Virus record (IMG/VR): IMGVR_UViG_3300012954_003358
Location: 1 to 51,798 of that record
From: a virus
Length of the DNA: 51,798 nucleotides
Strand: one strand, 5' to 3'
Made by a program: the position numbers and the translations under genes. Below are positions 34,713 through 44,040 of the stretch, piece by piece (position 1 is the stretch's first letter; each line of letters opens with the position of its first letter). The notes beneath the pieces were generated by a model that saw nothing but the letters and a program-made list of their open reading frames with translations, searched no databases and had not been told where the DNA came from.

Positions 34713-36908
34713 CTAAATCAGACATGCGCCGCCAGCACAGCTAATTTCCTCTATCCCTGTGGTATTGTCCTCTGTCTCCAAAAGCTGTGTGTAATCAACT
34801 TTACTGAAACTGTTAAACAAATCTGTATACCTTTTCCAATTATATACGTCCTTCATACAGTATGTTAAACGCTTTAAATCTTCGTCAAAATATTTTTTAG
34901 CAAATCTTTGCATCTTAATAGAGAATAGCTTCTTATCTTCACTGTCTGTATCAGATGCTTGCTCTAAAGTCATATAGTCACATGCAGCCCATAGATTATT
35001 ATCAAAAGCATTTAGACCTAACTCAATTAAACCAGAGCACCATAGCGAAGCATCACCATATTCTTTAGCTATTTCTTTAGGAGTATATACTGTTGTGAAT
35101 GGTGCTTGAGGATAATCTTTATCACCGCTTTGTGGTATAAGACTAATACCTGCAAAAAACTTTCTATTATTATAAATAAATTTTGTTACATCTTCCCACT
35201 CTTCAGGTTTTACAGTAACTGTATTGCTTACATTATGGCTTAAAAACTCTTGAGTGCATAAGGATCTGTTTTTACCTGAATGAACCCAATTCTTTTGAGC
35301 GTCTTTAACAACACCAAGCATTTCTACAGCAGGTAATTGATTTTTAAGCTTAGAACCATCAGGCACTTCAATAGGGAATTTTACAACTTCATCGGTATCA
35401 TTAGCAGACCATGAAGATTTTTCACAAGCTAACGGGTTATAACTTTTAAAGTGTAGATATGGAGCTTCTAGAATATTAGCTTGAACATGTCTAATATACC
35501 TCTTAGCGTGATGAGGATGGATTCCAGAACTTGTTCCAAGCATACTACTGCTTGTACCTTCTGGTTTTAAACACGTTACTCTAGCGGCTTGATTGATATT
35601 AATTTTTTTAGACAATTCTTTATTAGTATCAACAGCAATTTTTGCTCCTTTTTTGAGTACCTTCTCTGTGAGTACAAGATCATGTTTTTCCATGATGCCT
35701 GTAAGCGACACTCCAAGAAGTGCTTCACGTTCAAAAATAGCGTTTGTAATATCTCCTAGATATTCTAGGTCAGTAAACCCTGCTTGCAAAGTGCCAATGA
35801 TTGCAGCGGCTCTACATCTTTCATAAAAATCTTCTTCGTCTACAACAGATGAGCAGTTAATTGTAGAAAGATTACATCCTTGCCAACCAGACTTACCAGT
35901 TTTTTCATCTACAGGCCACATACCTACTTCTACACAAGGATTAAAAGTCATTTCCGTAGAATCACTCCAAATAAAACCTGGCTCACCAAATTCTTTGACA
36001 GAACCCATGAGTGTTTCAAACTGTTCGTATGTGGTGTCGTCTTTTAATAATAAGGCTGAGTTATTACTTCTTGCTCTTTGCGGATTGTCTACATACCAGT
36101 TACCAGTTTTAGCTTTTGCCATCTCTTCATCATCTGGACTAAATAACGCTAACGAGGCACTTCTACGAACACCACCAGATAATACAGCATCGCTGCTGTG
36201 CATAATAATATCATAAGCATCGATTGGTCGAAGTTTTTTTTGTTTGTTTTCAAGACATTTCTCCAATAATTCTCTAATTTTTTCTAAACCATTTTGTAAT
36301 GGCTCAAAGCCAGGAGCTTTGCCAACGCCAGAAGATAGGGTGGAGCCTTTTTCTCTGATGCTAGAATAATCGAAAACAATATACTGGTCTTTATATTCTT
36401 TAAATTTATCATCAGAAGGTTTGGTAAAGTATGAACTAAGTAATACTCCAAGAGCATCTGCCCAGCCTTCAATACTATCTTCTATAATGTATTTACACCC
36501 TTTTTTAGGTTTTTCTTTTTGTGATAATGATGGTAATTTTGCAACGTGATGTTTTTGTACACTAAATCCTGTACCGCTACCACATAATAATAGCCAAAAA
36601 CATTCTTGAAAAAATCTTAAACGATCACAATAAGAGCTAGTACAGTTATAGATCTTAGCGTGACGCTTTAGAATAGGTTCTCCACCAAACTGTAATGCTC
36701 TCTGACTACCTAACACCTTCTTTTTGAGCATTAAGTCGTAGGCCCAATTAATGTCTTCTGTGACATTTTCATCATTATAGTGAGTATGCATCATGCCTTG
36801 CACTCGCTCAACAGCTTCTTTCCAAGTCTCTCTACGATTCTTGTCCTCCAACCATCTAGCGTACTTAGAAACGAAAGTATAGTTTTGAAGTTCTTGAAGC
36901 GCAGACAT
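34713..36908 (-). CDS. nrdJ: Class II (B12-dependent) ribonucleotide reductase, 731 aa
   Basis: Reduces ribonucleoside triphosphates to deoxy forms using adenosylcobalamin; monomeric RTPR type like that of Lactobacillus (739 aa). Cysteines fall where expected: C89 in NCTSSYC, the thiyl Cys C325 in NPCVEVG, C345 in GWQGCNLST, and the redox pair C724/C729 in SCAGGACLI at the C-terminus. SGGVRRSASLALFS and CLKPEGTSSSMLG are also typical. No B12 synthesis gene is visible, so the cofactor must come from the host. Strong start: AAGGAG five bases before ATG, after a probable promoter at 37009-37036. Confidence 0.93.
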   Translation of the reverse strand: MSALQELQNYTFVSKYARWLEDKNRRETWKEAVERVQGMMHTHYNDENVTEDINWAYDLMLKKKVLGSQRALQFGGEPILKRHAKIYNCTSSYCDRLRFFQECFWLLLCGSGTGFSVQKHHVAKLPSLSQKEKPKKGCKYIIEDSIEGWADALGVLLSSYFTKPSDDKFKEYKDQYIVFDYSSIREKGSTLSSGVGKAPGFEPLQNGLEKIRELLEKCLENKQKKLRPIDAYDIIMHSSDAVLSGGVRRSASLALFSPDDEEMAKAKTGNWYVDNPQRARSNNSALLLKDDTTYEQFETLMGSVKEFGEPGFIWSDSTEMTFNPCVEVGMWPVDEKTGKSGWQGCNLSTINCSSVVDEEDFYERCRAAAIIGTLQAGFTDLEYLGDITNAIFEREALLGVSLTGIMEKHDLVLTEKVLKKGAKIAVDTNKELSKKININQAARVTCLKPEGTSSSMLGTSSGIHPHHAKRYIRHVQANILEAPYLHFKSYNPLACEKSSWSANDTDEVVKFPIEVPDGSKLKNQLPAVEMLGVVKDAQKNWVHSGKNRSLCTQEFLSHNVSNTVTVKPEEWEDVTKFIYNNRKFFAGISLIPQSGDKDYPQAPFTTVYTPKEIAKEYGDASLWCSGLIELGLNAFDNNLWAACDYMTLEQASDTDSEDKKLFSIKMQRFAKKYFDEDLKRLTYCMKDVYNWKRYTDLFNSFSKVDYTQLLETEDNTTGIEEISCAGGACLI

Positions 36909-36927
36909 ATCTTCTCCTTAAAATAAT

Positions 36928-37002
36928 TCAGAGTACAGCGACGGCGAAAGAAATAACATAAAGGCCATCAGCTGGGTAAGTGTTAATAAAATTTACAGTC
37001 AT
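36928..37002 (-). other. Possible 24-codon leader ORF before nrdJ
   Basis: In the only larger gap of the replication block (36909-37009) there is an ATG...TGA frame of 24 codons with a hydrophobic end (LYVISFAVAVL). It has no Shine-Dalgarno, but the putative promoter would start the transcript right at its ATG. It may be a leaderless short peptide or only the nrdJ 5' leader. No B12 riboswitch is recognised and the region is too short for a standard one. Confidence 0.25.
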
Positions 37003-37008
37003 GATAGT

Positions 37009-37036
37009 ATTATAGTACACCGGATAGATCTTGCAA
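37009..37036 (-). promoter_or_regulatory. Probable promoter for nrdJ
   Basis: Minus strand: TTGCAA (37036-37031, 4 of 6 to consensus) and a perfect TATAAT (37014-37009) with a 16-base spacer. It lies at the end of the dCMP deaminase gene and about 100 bases before the nrdJ start, so it would add a transcript covering nrdJ, phoH and beyond. The -35 is imperfect, so this is less certain than the ssb promoter. Confidence 0.6.
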
Positions 37037-37477
37037 CCACGAAACATTCGGTTTTATTTTTATAATCTCTATCTTACTTTGTTTAACAAAAAGGTCGAAT
37101 TTTTTTTGTTCTTTTTCGTTGAATAATTTTGTTCCGTGGCTATCCCACATTATTACTTTTTTTATTCCTTCTTGGTGTAGGGCGAGAATACAGTCGTTGC
37201 AACACTGACCTGTAATATATGCAATACCGTTGTCTGGGCGTACAACACAATTAGACAAAGCATTGCGTTCTGCATGAATCATCCAATCATATTTTTCTGG
37301 ACGAGTTTTTGGTAACGATTCATCATCCATACCTTTAGGAAAACCATTGTATCCAACACCCAGTATCCTGTTGTGCTGATCTGTAATTACACAGCCGTGT
37401 TGTGTATGAATGTCATGACTGCGTTGCGATGCAACTTTTGCAATTCCTAAAAAATAGTCTGTCCAGTTTGGCCTCAT
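37010..37477 (-). CDS. dCMP deaminase, 155 aa
   Basis: Zinc deaminase that converts dCMP to dUMP for thymidylate synthesis. Motifs: HGCVITDQHNRILGVGYNGFPKG early, then the zinc-ligand and catalytic helix IHAERNALSNC (His-Ala-Glu), then CCNDCILALHQ, which gives the two Cys ligands; here the usual PCxxC is CCNDC. ATG start with AGGAT upstream. It is upstream of the reductase, completing a nucleotide module with the reductase and the dNMP kinase. A thymidylate synthase is not visible in the window. Confidence 0.9.
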   Translation of the reverse strand: MRPNWTDYFLGIAKVASQRSHDIHTQHGCVITDQHNRILGVGYNGFPKGMDDESLPKTRPEKYDWMIHAERNALSNCVVRPDNGIAYITGQCCNDCILALHQEGIKKVIMWDSHGTKLFNEKEQKKFDLFVKQSKIEIIKIKPNVSWLQDLSGVL

Positions 37478-37480
37478 CTT

Positions 37481-38437
37481 TTATCCTATTGGTATCTCAG
37501 TTTGGATGTTGGGAAAATCTTTTAAAAATTCTTCAGGGTTGTTGAAGTTATCTTCTAATGGTTGTTCTTTAGATTGCTTAATTGTTACGTGATCTATTTC
37601 TTCTGGTTTTATCGTTATATTTATGCCATTTTGATCATAGACCTCCTGAAGGTACTGCAGTTTATTTTTCTGTGCGTGTAATGCTTCGTAATTTATTATG
37701 CACTTAGGTTTGTCAAAGTTGTTATATATTTCAGTAATTTTTTCTTGAGCATTTTTTATCTGATTAAGTTTACCTAAATATGCTTCTTTATCCCAAGTAA
37801 CCTTGAGTTTTTTGCATTCTTCTATTCTATCCATATTTTTTTCGTTAGTATCAACATACCATACATTATTTAAGTTTCCTTTAACTTCACTAATATGCGT
37901 CAACAAAGCACTTTTTCTGTGTGGTATTATTAAAGCATTGCAGTGTTTTAGTATTCTGTTTATATCTATATTATTATTCATCCTGTCTGTTTCTTCTAAA
38001 GATGTTTGACTTAAGAAAACTTTTGCTATTGTATTTTTATTCATAGTTTTGTTTAAAAACTTTACACTTACTTCATACAATTCTTCGTTAGATGGTTCGA
38101 TAAATCTTTCCATCTCTTCGATAAGTTTCTCTATAGGCATTGAGTGATATTCACGAACTAAGCCTGATAAATTTCTAATTAAAAACTGCTGATGTGCATC
38201 AAGCCATCCCGCATACTTATATATATAATTGCTTTTGTGAGCAGCCATTAACTGTACAACTTTTGTTTTTATGTACATATTCCAAAAGATATGATTGAAA
38301 AATTCACCCAAACAAAACCATTCTTTAAAATTTGAACGAATTGTTGACAGTATGAAATTTGTACCAACTCTACCACAAGCTGACAACATGATAGCATTTG
38401 TTTTGTTACAGCTTGGAGAAGTGTTCTTTGATTTCAT
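37481..38437 (-). CDS. Sulfotransferase-like protein, 318 aa
   Basis: The N-terminal strand-loop-helix MLSACGRVGTNFILSTIRS (about residues 17-35) matches the PAPS 5'-phosphate loop of sulfotransferases (Stf-like SxxRxGTTxL). A later PHRKSALLTHISEVK (about 192-206) resembles the 3'-phosphate RxxxxxxS region, and CIINYEALHAQ the strand typical of the family. It would sulfate a sugar or lipid from PAPS. ATG 38437 has AAAGG eight bases before it and is preferred to the TTG at 38440. It is the last gene of the glycan cassette. Alternative: a related P-loop enzyme without sulfotransferase activity. Confidence 0.55.
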   Translation of the reverse strand: MKSKNTSPSCNKTNAIMLSACGRVGTNFILSTIRSNFKEWFCLGEFFNHIFWNMYIKTKVVQLMAAHKSNYIYKYAGWLDAHQQFLIRNLSGLVREYHSMPIEKLIEEMERFIEPSNEELYEVSVKFLNKTMNKNTIAKVFLSQTSLEETDRMNNNIDINRILKHCNALIIPHRKSALLTHISEVKGNLNNVWYVDTNEKNMDRIEECKKLKVTWDKEAYLGKLNQIKNAQEKITEIYNNFDKPKCIINYEALHAQKNKLQYLQEVYDQNGINITIKPEEIDHVTIKQSKEQPLEDNFNNPEEFLKDFPNIQTEIPIG

Positions 38438-39248
38438 CAAATTTACCTTTATTGTTTAGTTTATATAGTCCGTTGCTATCAATTTCCAGATCTTTAATAT
38501 TAAAATCATGAGTAAGTATTTTTTCTCTAGAATTATATCCTCTATATTTATAGTCTCCGTGATATAAATGCTCTACGACACCTTTGCAATAGCCAACATC
38601 TACGCCAGAAGATTTGTCTAGATTTTGATAATAATTTAAAAAATCTTGTATCAAATTATTAGGCATTGCGAATATCTTATAATTAACAATATCACCTAAC
38701 CAAGCATATAATTGCAAGCCGTCATTACTACCCATAATATGTTTATCATAAAAGCCGTTTGGTAAAAGTGATCTGCGACATCCCCAGGATAGTCCAACAG
38801 CCAAGCTGCGTCCTATAGGTTCATTATGATGTATGTAAGAGTGTAGTAGCTTGGCATAAGAAAAGCAGTTGAGATTATGATTAAAATGATTGTCTAGTTC
38901 TACCACTCTTTCAAACGGTTGACCAAAACACTTCTCATCTAATAATTTATCTAATTCTGTAAGCCAATCATCATTATGAAATACTACATCTGTATCTACC
39001 CATACAATTTTATCTGCACTGTCAGGCAAAGTTTCTAAAGCTATATTGAAACATCTTTCCTTTTGCCATAAAAAATTTTCAGGCTTAGCTACAATTTGTA
39101 TAGCGTCATCTATAAAAAATTGAGATGCGTCTGTAGCTAATTCTACTGTAATTAGATCATGAGCAAAGTTTTTTCTAAATTTCTCATAGTTAGATTTTCT
39201 AACAGGATTATTATTATAATTAAAATATGAGCATATTGCTTTAATCAT
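38406..39248 (-). CDS. GT-A glycosyltransferase, paralogue 1, 280 aa
   Basis: GT-A type enzyme with a DxD motif, VWVDTDVVF (D85 and D87), for metal and nucleotide-sugar binding. Framework residues YFNYNN, TVELA, FFIDDA, NFLWQKERCFNIA, VEHLYHG and a basic tail are shared with the genes at 49532-50377 and 50374-51189, so the three form a paralogue family. ATG 39248 is preferred to 39257 because it starts the protein at the same point as the paralogues and overlaps the upstream stop as ATGATTAA. It probably decorates the phage or host glycan. Confidence 0.7.
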   Translation of the reverse strand: MIKAICSYFNYNNNPVRKSNYEKFRKNFAHDLITVELATDASQFFIDDAIQIVAKPENFLWQKERCFNIALETLPDSADKIVWVDTDVVFHNDDWLTELDKLLDEKCFGQPFERVVELDNHFNHNLNCFSYAKLLHSYIHHNEPIGRSLAVGLSWGCRRSLLPNGFYDKHIMGSNDGLQLYAWLGDIVNYKIFAMPNNLIQDFLNYYQNLDKSSGVDVGYCKGVVEHLYHGDYKYRGYNSREKILTHDFNIKDLEIDSNGLYKLNNKGKFDEIKEHFSKL

Positions 39249-39669
39249 TGAAGTCATGTTCCTGTATACGTTTTTCTATATCAAGATTAAATGCAACCGA
39301 CTTAACTAAGTTAATATTGAAGTCTCCATCTTCGTTAGAATCACACACATGCGGATTGTATGTGGTAGTCCTAATAAAATTTACGATCATTTTTAGTAGC
39401 CGTTCTTTTTGTCGATGTGCATAGGCTATCTCTTCAAAAAGGAAAGCTAAAAATTTGTGTATGTCTGTTGTTTTGCATGGTAGCATACCCATATTTATAC
39501 CGTAGCATACCCAATGAAAATACAGCCTTTCTTTTTCTGTCACGCTATGTTCTTTACAATAAGGTTGATAAAAGTTAGAAACCTCAGGGTATTGTTCTGA
39601 GTATGTAACTTCATCGAAAAATTGATTACATTTATTTTTGTTATAAAAATCTTTTAGTGTTATGCCCAT
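39241..39669 (-). CDS. Small protein with a YPDV-type domain, 142 aa
   Basis: The N-terminal half, FDEVTYSEQYPEVSNF followed by LYFHWVCYGINMG, resembles the short FDxxxYxxxYPDV ... HYxxYGxxxGR module that is often fused to bacterial glycosyltransferases and glycan-binding proteins. The C-terminal half is helical and not recognised. It has no enzyme motif by itself, so it may be a partner for the neighbouring transferase. ATG start, with three bases separating it from the methyltransferase upstream. Confidence 0.4.
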   Translation of the reverse strand: MGITLKDFYNKNKCNQFFDEVTYSEQYPEVSNFYQPYCKEHSVTEKERLYFHWVCYGINMGMLPCKTTDIHKFLAFLFEEIAYAHRQKERLLKMIVNFIRTTTYNPHVCDSNEDGDFNINLVKSVAFNLDIEKRIQEHDFND

Positions 39670-39672
39670 AAT

Positions 39673-40311
39673 TTAATTTTTGTAAGCAAAAAACCTATGA
39701 AAAGGACAGTCCATAATACCAATAATTCTATCCATCAATAACTGTTCAGTAATGTCTACCAAAACATTACTATCACATACATCGACAACGCCTTGATATA
39801 CATCTTGGTTTCCAGGTATGTCATCAATAACAACTATAGTGTCAGTATGAGCGAATTTTTTACAATCATGGACATCTTGAATTAAATCGTCTGTAGTATG
39901 ACCCCCATCAATATGAATTAAATCATATTTTTGTGTCGGAATATGTTTTTTTATAGTGGTATGACTATTACCAGCAGTAAATATACAGTCATAATTCTGT
40001 GCTAAATAATCGCAACTACTTTGGGTATAAGGATGGCTGAATAAATCAAAACCTAGTACTTTTAATTTTGGGTTAGCATATAAACACAAGCCTATTGAAT
40101 GTCCTCCATTAATTCCTACTTGGACTAAACTTTCAGACACTCTAGATAAATTGTACAAGTTGTTTCTTAGTGAATACTTTTCTTTATCTAAAACAAAATA
40201 GCTTGCATGATTGTATAGGCAGTTTCCTTCAAAATCAGGCAAGTATGGTTTTACAGATTCATTTAAGTTTTTGACTATTTCAGAATCAATAAATTTATTG
40301 TCGTTAAGCAT
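39673..40311 (-). CDS. SAM-dependent methyltransferase (class I, type 24-like), 212 aa
   Basis: Rossmann-fold methyltransferase. VQVGINGGHSIGLCL is the glycine-rich SAM loop (motif I), LKVLGFDLFSH is the acidic strand, and DLIHIDGGHTTDDLIQDVHDC and DTIVVIDDIPG match the type 24 family, which methylates sugars or other small substrates. It probably O-methylates a glycan or related precursor. It overlaps the glycosyltransferase gene upstream by eight bases. Substrate is not predicted by sequence. Confidence 0.75.
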   Translation of the reverse strand: MLNDNKFIDSEIVKNLNESVKPYLPDFEGNCLYNHASYFVLDKEKYSLRNNLYNLSRVSESLVQVGINGGHSIGLCLYANPKLKVLGFDLFSHPYTQSSCDYLAQNYDCIFTAGNSHTTIKKHIPTQKYDLIHIDGGHTTDDLIQDVHDCKKFAHTDTIVVIDDIPGNQDVYQGVVDVCDSNVLVDITEQLLMDRIIGIMDCPFHRFFAYKN

Positions 40312-41059
40312 TAACTATTTCCTTAGCCATTTCTAGTCTGTATTGATTAATTTGATTGTGCGTGTAACCAAGCTCTTTTGCTCTTTTCCACGATGTGCCG
40401 TGACCTAAATGATATACTTCCATATTAGGAAAACCAACTTCTTCCGGCGCGTAGTGCCTGCAAATCTTGGTATGATGTCTTGAAATATTAAATACTTTCA
40501 TTATATCAGAAAGTGTGTTTTGATGATATACAGCTTCAAGGAAGTCTTGATCTCCAAAACATCTTCTATTTCTTTCTTCATAATGTTTTTTGCACCAATT
40601 AACAATATTATTTTTTTGTTTGATTAAGAATAAAATATATTTTTCCCAACCATGACTGTCTCCAGAGGCAAAGCATGAACAACATTCGTCTCTCCAATGT
40701 ACTTTACTACTTATCTTGTGATCAAATCTAAAGCTTTTATTTATTACATCATAATCAGATATAAAAGAAGGCTCTTGTATTGTGTGGAAAGCAGCTATTT
40801 CTCTTTGTGCAGCCAACCAATATTTATGAACTGGATTTTTTTGTTTTAGTCCTGCACCTCCCCTAACTTCTATATGTACTTCTTGCACTAAGTCCATATA
40901 CTGATTAAATAGTGATGATTTTTTGGCATCGTCAATAGACAAAATGATAGGATCAAAACCTTGCTTTTTCCAGCTCTCTTCCCACACACCTAGCAAGCTC
41001 TTATGCATTTCTTGATCTGGATCATTTAGATTTTCATAATACGTATATATTTTTGTCAT
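40304..41059 (-). CDS. GT-A-like glycosyltransferase, 251 aa
   Basis: N-terminal strand KIYTYYENLNDP, followed by a helical part and WLAAQREIAAFHTIQEPSFISDYDVINK (split across about 85-112), where SDYDV is a DxD-type metal motif. RCFGDQDFL later is the acceptor-side motif often seen in such enzymes. This fits a capsule- or LPS-type GT-A enzyme. ATG start; it overlaps the fucosyltransferase-like gene by four bases. Sugar donor is not determined. Confidence 0.6.
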   Translation of the reverse strand: MTKIYTYYENLNDPDQEMHKSLLGVWEESWKKQGFDPIILSIDDAKKSSLFNQYMDLVQEVHIEVRGGAGLKQKNPVHKYWLAAQREIAAFHTIQEPSFISDYDVINKSFRFDHKISSKVHWRDECCSCFASGDSHGWEKYILFLIKQKNNIVNWCKKHYEERNRRCFGDQDFLEAVYHQNTLSDIMKVFNISRHHTKICRHYAPEEVGFPNMEVYHLGHGTSWKRAKELGYTHNQINQYRLEMAKEIVNA

Positions 41060-42249
41060 AGCGTATTGATTTCACAAGGGACATCAAAAATTTTACTAAT
41101 CCAATAAACAAAACCAGACCCCCAATCATACACACTGTAAGATACATTATTTTTGCTTTCAGAAAGAATCTTTACATCTAAAGCTGTATGTAATAATTTT
41201 TCATCTTCTATGTCTTTATTTTGAAAATCAGTTAAAGTAAGGGTAGAAGGAGCATAGGATGTATGCGTACTCTTTTCGTGTATAATGTGTATCTTTTTGC
41301 TCTTGTTAACTTTCTTAATGTATGCCTTTAAATCATTGCAGTCCGACATGATGATTAGATTTTTACACTTACTATCTTTCAAATATTTTTTTGCCATTTT
41401 ATAGTATTCACTATAGTCATGATCAAAAGATTTGTAATTAGGATTTTCTTTAATACAATCTGGTAAATCAGCTATTTCATCTTCTAAGTTAGATACGCTT
41501 TTCCTGTCGCCTAGTCTAAAGTGTAAAACATGATAGTCTTTTATATTAAGTGCTTGATAAAGATTTTCTACATCTTTATGAAAGTAAATATGAAATTTAA
41601 AATATCTTTTGCATTTATCTGTTAAATTGTAGTTTCGTAAGAAACATCTAGCGTTTATATCATAGTACGGCACAATTAGAACATCATGATAAAATGAAGA
41701 TATCGCTAGATCCTTTGAATTACTTATGATCTGGTTCAGTGTCTTTTTCATGTGCATAGACCAATTTTGGGAACCTCTATTGGATTCTGCTTCTACTTCT
41801 AAGTCTATGGGCTCTGATTGGGTTTCAGGGGCTGTGGTTAAAATAAACTTACCGATAGGATGTTGTTTAAAATCAAGGGTTACAGAGGCTTCTGTGTGAT
41901 GACACAAGTTTTCAAATAGATGGACAGAACCTCTGAGAAAATCCCCTATACCACCACTAAATCTCTTAGTGTAGCAATTAGTTACACTTTTTAAATTTGA
42001 TACATTTACAGGATATATACTAGACAGCTCAAAATGAGATAAGTCATAATCATCTCTGTATAGTTGTAAAATAAAATTATACAAGATATCCATATGGTGT
42101 CTTTGTGTAATTACCAGTATGGATTTTACCAACCATTCATCTAACTGAGACTTATCTTTGCAATAGTCATACTGTAAAAAGTATTCAGCAAAATTTACTA
42201 AGTCTCCAGTATTAACAAATTCATTAAGTATTTCTTTAGGTTCGGTCAT
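41056..42249 (-). CDS. Fucosyltransferase-like protein, 397 aa
   Basis: GT-B type protein of the O-fucosyltransferase/NodZ kind. FSGGIGDFLRGSVHLFENL (about 97-115) is the N-terminal Gly-rich motif and VLHFRLGDRKSV (about 243-254) is the characteristic HxRxGD motif that holds GDP-fucose in FUT enzymes. The late part NLIIMSDCNDLKAYI matches the donor-side end. A GDP-mannose epimerase gene upstream could supply a related GDP-sugar. It overlaps its neighbours by 14 and 4 bases. Confidence 0.6.
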   Translation of the reverse strand: MTEPKEILNEFVNTGDLVNFAEYFLQYDYCKDKSQLDEWLVKSILVITQRHHMDILYNFILQLYRDDYDLSHFELSSIYPVNVSNLKSVTNCYTKRFSGGIGDFLRGSVHLFENLCHHTEASVTLDFKQHPIGKFILTTAPETQSEPIDLEVEAESNRGSQNWSMHMKKTLNQIISNSKDLAISSFYHDVLIVPYYDINARCFLRNYNLTDKCKRYFKFHIYFHKDVENLYQALNIKDYHVLHFRLGDRKSVSNLEDEIADLPDCIKENPNYKSFDHDYSEYYKMAKKYLKDSKCKNLIIMSDCNDLKAYIKKVNKSKKIHIIHEKSTHTSYAPSTLTLTDFQNKDIEDEKLLHTALDVKILSESKNNVSYSVYDWGSGFVYWISKIFDVPCEINTL

Positions 42250-43210
42250 TTTGTTCCTGTATCCATTTATATGTCTTCTCTAATCCATTATAAAGTGTCA
42301 TAGAGGGCTGCCAACCTAATTCTTTTTGTAAAAGTCTATTATCAGAATTTCTACCATTAACGCCTACAGGACCGTCTATGTTTTTATATTTAACATTCTT
42401 GCCAGACAATTTAATAATCATTTCTGCAAACTGATTGATGCTCACCATTTCTTCGCTACCAATGTTAACTGGCCCAGTAAAGTTTGATCGTGTTAATCTT
42501 AATGTGCCTTCTATACACTCATCAATATATAGGAATGATCTTGTTTGCTTACCCGTTCCCCAAATTTCAATAGTATCTCCTTCTTCTGCCCTAATAACTT
42601 TTCTACACAATGCAGCAGGAGCTTTCTCTCTACCTCCATCCCAAGTGCCTTCTGGACCAAATATATTATGATACCTAGCTATGCTTACGTCTAATCCATG
42701 ATTTCTTTGTAATGCTAAATAAAATCTTTCACTAAATAGTTTTTCCCATCCATATTCACTATCTGGTGCGGCTGGATATGCAGAATCTTCGCTACATTTT
42801 GGGTTGTCTGGATCTTCTTGATTGTATGCTGGATACATGCAGGCACTACTGCTATAGAATAGTTTACCTATTTTTTTGTTGACAGCTATTGAGCCTATGT
42901 TAAGATTAATTTGTGCAGAATTATGCATGATGGCTGCATCGTTCTCTCCAGTGAAAATATATCCTGCTCCACCCATATCTGCTGCTAGTTGATAAACTTC
43001 GTCAAACACTTCTCCATTAGGCAAAGACATTACTCTTTCAGCATTTCTAAAATTACACAAATCTCCTAATGCAAAATCATCAGCTTCTGTTGTAGAAAAA
43101 TCTGGTATCTTTAAATCTGCACCCCTTACCCAATATCCATCTGCCTTTAATGTTTTAACAAGATGTGATCCTATGAATCCACCCGCCCCACACACTAATG
43201 CTGTTTTCAT
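42236..43210 (-). CDS. GDP-mannose 3,5-epimerase-like NAD-dependent epimerase, 324 aa
   Basis: SDR-type sugar epimerase. GAGGFIGSHL (8-17) binds NAD. The match to plant GDP-mannose 3,5-epimerase is unusually close in pattern: AADMGGAGYIF (74-84), SSACMYP and YGWEKL (the catalytic Tyr/Lys), RYHNIFGPEGTWDGGREKAP (quoted to 20 residues) and RSFLYIDEC. It would turn GDP-mannose to GDP-L-galactose or GDP-gulose. This gives the phage its own GDP-sugar for the transferases around it. ATG overlaps the upstream gene by four bases. A GDP-4-keto-6-deoxy-sugar role is a less likely alternative. Confidence 0.85.
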   Translation of the reverse strand: MKTALVCGAGGFIGSHLVKTLKADGYWVRGADLKIPDFSTTEADDFALGDLCNFRNAERVMSLPNGEVFDEVYQLAADMGGAGYIFTGENDAAIMHNSAQINLNIGSIAVNKKIGKLFYSSSACMYPAYNQEDPDNPKCSEDSAYPAAPDSEYGWEKLFSERFYLALQRNHGLDVSIARYHNIFGPEGTWDGGREKAPAALCRKVIRAEEGDTIEIWGTGKQTRSFLYIDECIEGTLRLTRSNFTGPVNIGSEEMVSINQFAEMIIKLSGKNVKYKNIDGPVGVNGRNSDNRLLQKELGWQPSMTLYNGLEKTYKWIQEQNDRT

Positions 43211-44040
43211 TGTTCTCTACTTTCTTTAAGTTTGCTATAGTTTTCTAAGTTAGTCAAAACGTTATCGTTGCACAAATATTGCAAGATGTGTGCTTCTGCC
43301 TTTTGGTCTTCTGATGATTTAAGATCAAAGTATGTTTTATTCTTATAATATCTATTGTAATGTCTATGGAACTTGGTGTTGATGCAGTTTACGCCGTATT
43401 TGCTAAAATTAGATTGGTCTTCGTCAGACCCAAACGCACTAAAACCAAGTATATGTAAATTATTGAAACCCGACTCTAGCATTTTTATCAACGTAACAAA
43501 CCCACCAGTACCATTTAGTTTCTTCTCTTCCTCTTGGGGTACTTTAAACATTAATCTTCTGTCCCTCTCAAAATATTTAATATTATTTAGATCATAATTT
43601 TCTCCAAACAAATCATCATTAACATAAATTGATGAGGGTCTATTGTTAAAGTTCTTGTTGTCATCTATATATAATGCATAGACTATGTTAGGATTTTTGT
43701 CTATTAATATCTTTATCCAATTTTTATAATTATTATATTTTTCAGGATTAATTGAATTCCTTGGTCCTTCTTCAAAATAACCATAGTATGATAATACTAT
43801 ATCTATTTTAGTGTCGTCAGATAAAATACCCTTATCATAATACTGCTTGGCATACCAATAATTGTGGCATATTATTTTGTCTGGACTTAGTTCTTTTATT
43901 TGAGAGTTTAAATATTTGCTATACTCTACTGGGTATAGATTGTCATCATCAATTCTACCACCTAAATATAGGATAGTGTCGTTTTTCTGTAGATCTGTGT
44001 ATTCATATATATCTTCTATACTACATTTTTCAATATTCAT
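43207..44040 (-). CDS. Sialyltransferase-like protein, 277 aa
   Basis: Not a close match to a known family. The N-terminal half has a strand-turn KNDTILYLGGRIDDDN and KIICHNYWYAKQYYD. The C-terminal half has GTGGFVTLIKMLESGFNNLHILGFSAFG, resembling the SGxxxLxxAxxxGxxxIxLxGxDF motif of GT29/GT42-type sialyltransferases, followed by HRHYNRYYK and an acidic EDQKAEAHILQYL ending. It shares this layout with the gene at 47060-47755. Substrate is unknown; no CMP-sialic-acid synthesis genes are visible. Confidence 0.4.
   Translation of the reverse strand: MNIEKCSIEDIYEYTDLQKNDTILYLGGRIDDDNLYPVEYSKYLNSQIKELSPDKIICHNYWYAKQYYDKGILSDDTKIDIVLSYYGYFEEGPRNSINPEKYNNYKNWIKILIDKNPNIVYALYIDDNKNFNNRPSSIYVNDDLFGENYDLNNIKYFERDRRLMFKVPQEEEKKLNGTGGFVTLIKMLESGFNNLHILGFSAFGSDEDQSNFSKYGVNCINTKFHRHYNRYYKNKTYFDLKSSEDQKAEAHILQYLCNDNVLTNLENYSKLKESREQ

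Noticed and set aside
36909-37009. B12 riboswitch before nrdJ
   Set aside because: The gap is about 100 bases, too short for a cobalamin riboswitch, and no B12-box-like sequence was seen.
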